NCBI RefSeq assembly: GCF_001602625.1
Contig: NZ_LECR01000001.1
Coordinates: forward strand, 27,676-32,774
Length of the DNA: 5,099 nucleotides
Direction of reading: 5' to 3'
Source: Sodalis-like endosymbiont of Proechinophthirus fluctus
GTDB lineage: Bacteria; Pseudomonadota; Gammaproteobacteria; Enterobacterales; Enterobacteriaceae
Of the stretch, positions 1 to 5,099 are shown piece after piece. The notes beneath the pieces are model-generated. The model saw nothing but the letters and a program-made list of their open reading frames with translations, had not been told where the DNA came from and made no database searches. Every line of letters starts with the position of its first letter. The stretch's first letter is position 1. A program made the translations under genes and the position numbers.

Positions 1-115
1 CGATGATGACCAGCGCGCGGCGCTGCTAGCCACGTTTCGCCAATTGCATCAGCAAATTCGCTGTAACGCCGATGAACAGGCGGCGCGCGCAGTGCTGGCG
101 CTGATTAACCGATAA
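1..115 (+). CDS. lpxB: Lipid-A-disaccharide synthase, C-terminal end (partial, cut by left edge)
   Basis: Only the last 37 codons are present. They are read in the frame starting at base 2 and end at TAA 113-115. The translated tail contains [20 protein letters not shown], which matches the C-terminus of enterobacterial LpxB nearly residue for residue (E. coli has [20 protein letters not shown]). LpxB is a GT19-family glycosyltransferase at the inner face of the cytoplasmic membrane. It joins UDP-2,3-diacylglucosamine and lipid X to form the lipid A disaccharide of lipopolysaccharide. The catalytic part lies outside the window, so intactness of the whole gene cannot be judged. The E. coli protein ends LELAQ; this one ends LALINR, a few residues different, which is normal divergence for the extreme end. 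Its position directly before rnhB and dnaE is the conserved enterobacterial order and supports the call. Confidence 0.94.
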   Translation, partial: DDDQRAALLATFRQLHQQIRCNADEQAARAVLALINR

Positions 116-138
116 TACTCTTGCAGGCAATGATACGC

Positions 139-735
139 ATGACGGGACCTTTTATCTATCCTGTAGCGCCACATATCGACGGCGTCAACGAAGTCGGACG
201 CGGTCCTTTGGTAGGTGCAGTGGTGGACCGCCGCCGTTATCCTGGATCCCGCCTGGACGGTGACGGGGCTGACGGACTCGAAAAAGCTAAGTGAAAAGCA
301 GCGCGAGGGTCTATATGAGGATATTACCCGATGCTTGCTATTCTAGAGTCGTGGAACGGGTCTAATCCTATGAAATTGACCATATCAATATTTTCAAGGC
401 CATGCTGCTGGCGATGCAGCCGGCGGTCTAGTCTGGTCGTCGTGCCTGATCTTGTATTGGTGGACGTCAACCGCTGCTCCCTTTTGCCAATGTCTTCGTA
501 GGCGGTAGTGAAAGGCGATAGCCGGGTGGTCGAAATCAGCGCCGCCTCAATCATTGCCAAAGTGACTCACGACCGGGAGATGGCTGCGATGCACCTGTAG
601 TTCCCTGAATATAAATTCGCTCGGCATAAGGGGTATCCCGCCGCTTTCCACCTGGAAAATATGGTGCTGTATTGGGCAACCATACATCATCGACGAAGCT
701 TTGCTCCAGTCCGACGGTTGCTGGAGCTGGCATGA
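139..735 (+). pseudogene. rnhB: Ribonuclease HII, inactivated by frameshifts and stop codons
   Basis: This is a full-length but broken rnhB. Intact RNase HII cuts 5' of ribonucleotides embedded in DNA and starts their excision. Matching pieces occur in order: FIYP and [15 protein letters not shown] (frame of 139), then TAAVILDPA and [11 protein letters not shown] (frame of 227), then YEIDHINIFKAMLLAMQ (frame of 372), then [44 protein letters not shown] and AAFHLENM up to TGA 733-735 (frame of 139 again). The changes are one extra base near 225-227, one near 332, and a net -2 (or +1) near 429-436. In-frame stops lie at 363-365, 429-431, 499-501 and 598-600. Translation from ATG 139 would end at TGA 292-294 after 51 residues, about 29 of them native. 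The catalytic Asp of DEVGRG is Asn. The ancestral length is preserved (597 bases, as in E. coli), so decay looks recent. ATG 139 fits enteric N-termini (MTGPFIYP); ATG 130 is an alternative start. Confidence 0.96.
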
Positions 736-793
736 ACCTATCATTGTTGCGCGACGCGATCGTCTCGCCAACACTTCATATCGGGTAGCATTT

Positions 794-3700
794 ATGGCTG
801 AACCACGTTTTATTCACCTGCGCGTACACAGCGACTACTCTATGATCGATGGGCTGGTCAAAGTCGGCTCATTGGTAAAAAAAGCCGCGGCGCTGCATAT
901 GCCGGCGCTGGCTATCACGGATTTCACTAATTTATGCGGGCTGGTTAAATTTTACGGCAGCGCCCATGGCGCCGGCATCAAACCGATTATCGGTGCGGAT
1001 TTTTTTGTGCAAAGCGAGATACTGGGCGACGAACTGGCGGAATTGACTATTCTGGCAGCCAATAATGTCGGCTACCAGCACTTGACCCTGCTGATTTCGG
1101 ACGCCTACAAGCGCGGATATGGCGACGTCGGGCCAGTTATCGATCGCGACTGGCTGATTGAGCATCACGAGGGATTAATTCTGCTCTCCGGGGCGCGAAA
1201 AGGGGATGTCGGCAAATACCTGATACACGGCAATATACCCCAGGTGGAACAGTGCCTGGCGTTCTACGAGCGCTATTTCCCGGACCACTATTATCTGGAA
1301 CTTATCCGCACCGGCCGGGTGGACGAAGAAAGCTACCTACACGCAGCTGTGGAGTTGGCGGCGCGCCGAGGCCTACCGGTAGTAGCCACCAATGACGTGC
1401 GTTTTACCAGCGCAGACGATTTCAACGCGCACGAAATCCGGGTAGCGATTCATGACGGCTTTACCATCGATGACGCCAAACGGCCGCGTAATTATAGCCC
1501 GCAGCAGTATATGCGCAGCGAAGAGGAGATGTGCGAGCTGTTCGACGATCTGCCAGAAGCGCTGGCCAATAGCGTGGAAATCGCCCGGCGCTGTAACGTC
1601 ACCATTCGCTTCGGGGAATATTTCCTGCCGCAGTTTCCGACCGGCGAAATGTCCACCGAGGATTATCTGGTCAAATGCGCGCGCGAAGGCCTGGAGGAAC
1701 GGCTAGCCTTCCTATTTCCCGATACTGATAAGCGGCGCGAGCGTCGCCCAGACTACGACGAACGTCTGGACACGGAGTTGCAGGTGATAAACCAGATGGG
1801 GTTCCCTGGTTACTTCCTGATAGTAATGGAGTTTATCCAGTGGTCGAAGGATAATGGTGTACCGGTCGGGCCGGGGCGCGGATCCGGCGCGGGCTCGCTG
1901 GTAGCCTATGCGCTGAAAATCACCGATCTTGACCCGCTGGCGTTCGATCTGCTGTTTGAACGTTTCCTGAACCCGGAACGAGTATCGATGCCGGACTTCG
2001 ACGTCGATTTCTGCATGGAGAAGCGCGATCTGGTGATTGATCACGTGGCCGAGACCTACGGCCGAGATGCAGTTTCGCAAATTATCACTTTCGGCACCAT
2101 GGCGGCTAAAGCGGTCATCCGAGACGTCGGCCGGGTGCTGGGCCATCCTTACGGCTTTGTAGATCGCATCTCTAAGCTAGTGCCGCCCGATCCCGGCATG
2201 ACACTGGAAAAAGCCTTCGCCGCAGAGCCACAATTACAGGCTATCTATGATGCCGACGAAGAAGTTAAAGCGCTGATTGATATGGCACGCAAGCTCGAAG
2301 GTGTAACGCGTAACGCCGGAAAACACGCCGGGGGTGTGGTGATCTCGCCCACCAAAATTACCGATTTCGCGCCGCTTTATTGCGATGCCGAAGGCAACCA
2401 TCCTGTTACCCAGTTCGATAAAAACGATGTGGAATACGTTGGCCTAGTGAAGTTTGACTTCCTTGGCTTGCGAACGCTGACCATCATCAATTGGGCGCTG
2501 GAAATGATTAATGCCCGACTCTCCCGTCAAGGTTTGAAGCCCATCGATATTGCGGCTATCTCCCTGGAGGATAAAAAAAGCTTCGATATGCTGCAGCGCT
2601 CCGAAACCACCGCGGTATTCCAGCTGGAATCTCGCGGCATGAAGGATCTGATAAAGCGCCTGCAGCCCGACTGTTTCGAGGATATGATCGCGCTGGTGGC
2701 GCTGTTCCGGCCAGGCCCGCTGCAATCGGGCATGGTGGACAACTTTATTGACCGCAAGCACGGCCGCGAAGCCATCTCCTATCCTGATATCGAGTGGCAA
2801 CACCCATCGCTGCAACCCGTGCTGGAGCCGACTTACGGTATCATCCTTTACCAGGAACAGGTGATGCAGATAGCCCAGGTGCTAGCGGGTTATACCCTAG
2901 GAGGCGCGGATATGCTGCGCCGCGCCATGGGAAAAAAGAAGCCGGAAGAGATGGCCAAACAGCGTTCAGTATTCAAAGCCGGCGCGGAAAGTATCGGCGT
3001 CAACGGCGAACTGTCGATGAAGATCTTCGATCTGGTGGAGAAGTTCTCAGGCTACGGCTTCAACAAATCCCACTCTGCCGCCTATGCGCTGGTATCGTAT
3101 CAGACGCTGTGGTTGAAAGCCCATTATCCCGCCGAATTCATGGCAGCGGTAATGACCGCTGATATGGACAACACCGAAAAAGTCGTGGGGCTGGTTGACG
3201 AATGTTTGCGCATGGGCCTGAAAGTCTTGCCGCCGGATATCAATAGCGGCCAGTACCATTTTCACGTCAATGAAGAGGGTGATATAGTCTACGGCATCGG
3301 CGCCATCAAAGGCGTGGGGCAAGGGCCTATCGAAGCGATTATCGAGGCGCGCAATCAGGACGGTCATTTCCGTGAATTGTTTGATCTGTGTGCGCGTACC
3401 GATATCAAAAAACTCAATCGCCGCGTGCTGGAAAAGCTGATTATGTCCGGCGCTTTCGACCGCCTGGGGCCGCACCGCGCTGCGCTGACGAATTCTCTCG
3501 GCGACGCGCTCAAGACTGCCGATCAGCATGCCAAAGCCGAGGCTATTGGTCAGGGTGATATGTTCGGCGTGTTGGCAGAGGAGCCGGAAGCAGTAGAATC
3601 CTCTTACAGTACTGTGGCGCCATGGCCGGAGCAGGTGGTGCTGGACGGCGAACGTGAAACTCTCGGCCTGTACTTGACCGGTCATCCCATCACCCAATAT

Positions 3701-4276
3701 CTACGCGAGATTGAATGCTATGCTGGCGGAGTTCGCCTGAAGGATATGCACCCTACCGAGCGCGGCAAAATGGTGACCGCGGTGGGGCTGGTGCTGTTCG
3801 CTCGGGTGATGATCACCAAGCGGGGCAATCGGATCGGTGTTTGTACGCTAGACGATCGTTCCGGCCGGTTGGACGTGATGCTGTTCACAGATGCACTGGA
3901 AAAATACCAGCATTTATTGGAAAAAGACCGTATTCTTATCGCTCGGGGACAGGTTATCTTTGATGATTTCAACGGTGGACTGAAGATGACCGCCCGAGAA
4001 TTGATGGATATTAGCGAAGCACGTGAAAAATATGCGCGCCGGCTTGCTATCTCACTGACCGACAGGCAAATTGATGACCAGTTTTTAAACCGTCTCCGTT
4101 TATCATTGGAACTGCATCGATCGGGGACGATTCCAGTACACCTTTATTATCAACGGCAAGATGCGCGAGCGCGGCTGCGCTTTGGAGCAGCTTGGCGGGT
4201 GACGCCGACTGACCGTTTACTGAACGACCTGCGAACACTTGTAGGAAATGAACAGGTGGAACTGGAATTTGACTAA
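794..4276 (+). CDS. dnaE: DNA polymerase III alpha subunit (replicative polymerase)
   Basis: This is the C-family polymerase that synthesises both chromosome strands in the Pol III core, with epsilon and theta. The protein has 1160 residues, identical in length to E. coli DnaE, and aligns collinearly. In order: PHP domain with HLRVHSDYS (8-16), which by family knowledge contacts epsilon; palm motif [10 protein letters not shown] (359-368); PDFDVDF with catalytic D401 and D403; VKFDFLGL with the third catalytic D555; conserved [18 protein letters not shown] (about 753-770); a helix-hairpin-helix-like region (about 830-890); the internal beta-clamp motif QGDMF (920-924); an OB-fold region (about 980-1080); and a tau-binding C-terminal tail ending VELEFD. 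I see no frameshift, stop or missing key residue. The frame is open back to ATG 701, but ATG 794 starts [16 protein letters not shown], matching MSEPRF of E. coli. The ribosome binding site is weak (GGGTAG, 784-789, if used). The gene follows the rnhB remnant by 58 bases; accA follows by 13. Confidence 0.99.
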   Translation: MAEPRFIHLRVHSDYSMIDGLVKVGSLVKKAAALHMPALAITDFTNLCGLVKFYGSAHGAGIKPIIGADFFVQSEILGDELAELTILAANNVGYQHLTLLISDAYKRGYGDVGPVIDRDWLIEHHEGLILLSGARKGDVGKYLIHGNIPQVEQCLAFYERYFPDHYYLELIRTGRVDEESYLHAAVELAARRGLPVVATNDVRFTSADDFNAHEIRVAIHDGFTIDDAKRPRNYSPQQYMRSEEEMCELFDDLPEALANSVEIARRCNVTIRFGEYFLPQFPTGEMSTEDYLVKCAREGLEERLAFLFPDTDKRRERRPDYDERLDTELQVINQMGFPGYFLIVMEFIQWSKDNGVPVGPGRGSGAGSLVAYALKITDLDPLAFDLLFERFLNPERVSMPDFDVDFCMEKRDLVIDHVAETYGRDAVSQIITFGTMAAKAVIRDVGRVLGHPYGFVDRISKLVPPDPGMTLEKAFAAEPQLQAIYDADEEVKALIDMARKLEGVTRNAGKHAGGVVISPTKITDFAPLYCDAEGNHPVTQFDKNDVEYVGLVKFDFLGLRTLTIINWALEMINARLSRQGLKPIDIAAISLEDKKSFDMLQRSETTAVFQLESRGMKDLIKRLQPDCFEDMIALVALFRPGPLQSGMVDNFIDRKHGREAISYPDIEWQHPSLQPVLEPTYGIILYQEQVMQIAQVLAGYTLGGADMLRRAMGKKKPEEMAKQRSVFKAGAESIGVNGELSMKIFDLVEKFSGYGFNKSHSAAYALVSYQTLWLKAHYPAEFMAAVMTADMDNTEKVVGLVDECLRMGLKVLPPDINSGQYHFHVNEEGDIVYGIGAIKGVGQGPIEAIIEARNQDGHFRELFDLCARTDIKKLNRRVLEKLIMSGAFDRLGPHRAALTNSLGDALKTADQHAKAEAIGQGDMFGVLAEEPEAVESSYSTVAPWPEQVVLDGERETLGLYLTGHPITQYLREIECYAGGVRLKDMHPTERGKMVTAVGLVLFARVMITKRGNRIGVCTLDDRSGRLDVMLFTDALEKYQHLLEKDRILIARGQVIFDDFNGGLKMTARELMDISEAREKYARRLAISLTDRQIDDQFLNRLRLSLELHRSGTIPVHLYYQRQDARARLRFGAAWRVTPTDRLLNDLRTLVGNEQVELEFD

Positions 4277-4280
4277 TTAT

Positions 4281-4284
4281 AGGA
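4281..4284 (+). promoter_or_regulatory. Ribosome binding site of accA
   Basis: AGGA lies five bases before the GTG at 4290, inside the 13-base gap between the dnaE stop and accA. It supports GTG 4290 as the true start, because no ATG lies nearby in the accA frame and the protein family begins with [11 protein letters not shown] immediately after the initiator. The short gap also fits translation of accA from a dnaE-accA message. Confidence 0.72.
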
Positions 4285-4289
4285 ATACT

Positions 4290-5099
4290 GTGAGTCTTAA
4301 TTTTCTTGATTTTGAACAGCCGATTGCAGAGCTGGAGGCGAAAATTGACTCGCTGACCGCAGTCAGCCGTCAAGACGAAAAATTCGATATTAATCTTGAT
4401 GAAGAGGTGCAGCGCTTGCGTGAAAAAAGCGTAGAGCTGACACGGAAAATTTTCTCCGATCTGAGCGCCTGGCAAATCGCTCAGCTGGCGCGACATCCGA
4501 TGCGTCCCTATACGCTGGATTATGTGCGACATATCTTTACCGATTTTGACGAATTGGCAGGCGATCGCGCCTATGCCGATGATAAAGCCATCATCGGCGG
4601 CATTGCGCGTCTGGATTCACGGCCAGTTATGATTATCGGCCACCAGAAAGGGCGGGAAACGAAAGAGAAAATCCGCCGCAACTTCGGGATGCCGGCGCCG
4701 GAAGGTTACCGCAAGGCGCTGCGGTTGATGGAGATGGCGGATCGGTTCAGTCTGCCGCTGCTTACCTTCATCGATACGCCAGGCGCCTATCCGGGTGTCG
4801 GTGCCGAAAAGCGTGGCCAATCTGAGGCTATCGCGAAAAACCTGCGCGAAATGTCTGGCCTGAGGGTCCCGGTGATTTGTACCGTGATAGGCGAGGGTGG
4901 CTCCGGTGGCGCACTGGCGATTGGCGTGGGAGATAAGGTAAACATGTTGCAGTACAGCACCTATTCGGTAATCTCCCCGGAAGGCTGCGCCTCTATTTTG
5001 TGGAAAAATGCGGACAAAGCGCCAATCGCCGCTGAAGCGATGGGCATTATCGCTTCACGTCTGAAAGAGCTGAAGCTTATTGATAGTATCGTGCCGGAG
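4290..5099 (+). CDS. accA: Acetyl-CoA carboxylase carboxyltransferase, alpha subunit (partial, cut by right edge)
   Basis: AccA pairs with AccD in the carboxyltransferase half of bacterial acetyl-CoA carboxylase. It moves CO2 from carboxybiotin on AccB to acetyl-CoA, giving malonyl-CoA for fatty acid synthesis in the cytoplasm. The window holds 270 uninterrupted codons; E. coli AccA has 319, so about 49 residues lie past the right edge. The start is GTG followed by [20 protein letters not shown], the same N-terminus as E. coli, where the start is ATG. Crotonase-fold signatures are intact: [14 protein letters not shown] (160-173) and the glycine-rich [12 protein letters not shown] (from residue 201), which in this family forms the oxyanion-hole region, followed by [18 protein letters not shown]. 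Small differences from E. coli are Lys174 in AEKRGQ and SGLRVP in place of SRLGVP (190 and 192). It follows dnaE by 13 bases and is probably co-transcribed with it. Confidence 0.98.
   Translation, partial: MSLNFLDFEQPIAELEAKIDSLTAVSRQDEKFDINLDEEVQRLREKSVELTRKIFSDLSAWQIAQLARHPMRPYTLDYVRHIFTDFDELAGDRAYADDKAIIGGIARLDSRPVMIIGHQKGRETKEKIRRNFGMPAPEGYRKALRLMEMADRFSLPLLTFIDTPGAYPGVGAEKRGQSEAIAKNLREMSGLRVPVICTVIGEGGSGGALAIGVGDKVNMLQYSTYSVISPEGCASILWKNADKAPIAAEAMGIIASRLKELKLIDSIVPE

Noticed and set aside
227..346. Programmed frameshifting as an explanation for the first frame change in rnhB.
   Set aside because: There is no slippery heptamer at 220-228, rnhB is not known to use recoding, and further stops and frame changes downstream plus the catalytic substitution show ordinary decay.
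376..381. TTGACC as a possible -35 element.
   Set aside because: At 17-base spacing the downstream hexamer is GCCATG, which is not a -10 element. The bases belong to the conserved EIDHI segment of rnhB.
610..615. TATAAA as a possible -10 element for a dnaE promoter inside the rnhB remnant.
   Set aside because: No -35-like hexamer lies about 17 bases upstream, and there is no proper extended -10 TGN. The bases encode the conserved EYKF segment of former RNase HII, so they are explained by ancestry.
751..768. Small imperfect hairpin (GCGACG, loop CGAT, CGTCTCGC) between the rnhB remnant and dnaE, considered as a terminator or regulator.
   Set aside because: The stem is short and needs a two-base bulge, and no T-run follows. 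A terminator just before essential dnaE is also unlikely.
324..774. Open frames on the minus strand across the rnhB remnant (324-560, 547-774, 551-733).
   Set aside because: They are antisense to recognisable rnhB segments, have no family-like sequence, and no plausible start context. They are shadows of former coding sequence.
701..793. In-frame upstream extension of dnaE from ATG 701, adding 31 residues.
   Set aside because: The extra segment overlaps the 3' end of the rnhB remnant in a different frame and has no similarity to DnaE. ATG 794 gives the exact family N-terminus and length of 1160 residues.
932..4820. Several minus-strand and alternate plus-strand open frames of 67 to 216 codons inside dnaE and accA.
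   Set aside because: All overlap strongly conserved coding sequence in dnaE or accA, and their translations look like compositional by-products of GC-rich third positions.

Overview
The window is a stretch of a gammaproteobacterial chromosome from the order Enterobacterales. It carries the conserved gene order lpxB - rnhB - dnaE - accA on the + strand, the same arrangement as in Escherichia coli. The encoded proteins align with E. coli LpxB, DnaE and AccA almost without gaps. DnaE is exactly 1160 residues, the E. coli length. A recently broken housekeeping gene (rnhB) sits between intact essential genes. Together with moderately GC-rich DNA, this suggests a host-associated enterobacterium in an early stage of genome decay, such as a Sodalis-like insect symbiont. 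That lineage assignment is inference; the order-level assignment is strong.

Layout: positions 1-115 hold the last 37 codons of lpxB (lipid A disaccharide synthase). Positions 139-735 hold a full-length but inactivated rnhB (ribonuclease HII), with three frame changes, four in-frame stops and a lost catalytic aspartate. Positions 794-4276 hold an intact dnaE, the alpha subunit of DNA polymerase III. After a 13-base gap with a ribosome binding site, accA (carboxyltransferase alpha subunit of acetyl-CoA carboxylase) starts at a GTG at 4290 and runs off the right edge at 5099 after 270 codons.

The genes serve three processes that the E. coli locus also groups together: lipid A synthesis (lpxB), chromosome replication and ribonucleotide removal (dnaE, rnhB), and the first step of fatty acid synthesis (accA). 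The spacing fits one co-directional transcription unit. I see no convincing terminator or promoter inside the window, no RNA gene, no mobile element, no CRISPR array and no repeat family. The only long stretch without a working gene is the rnhB remnant.

I found no undescribed system here. What deserves attention is the decay of rnhB next to an intact replicative polymerase, plus a few small sequence peculiarities.
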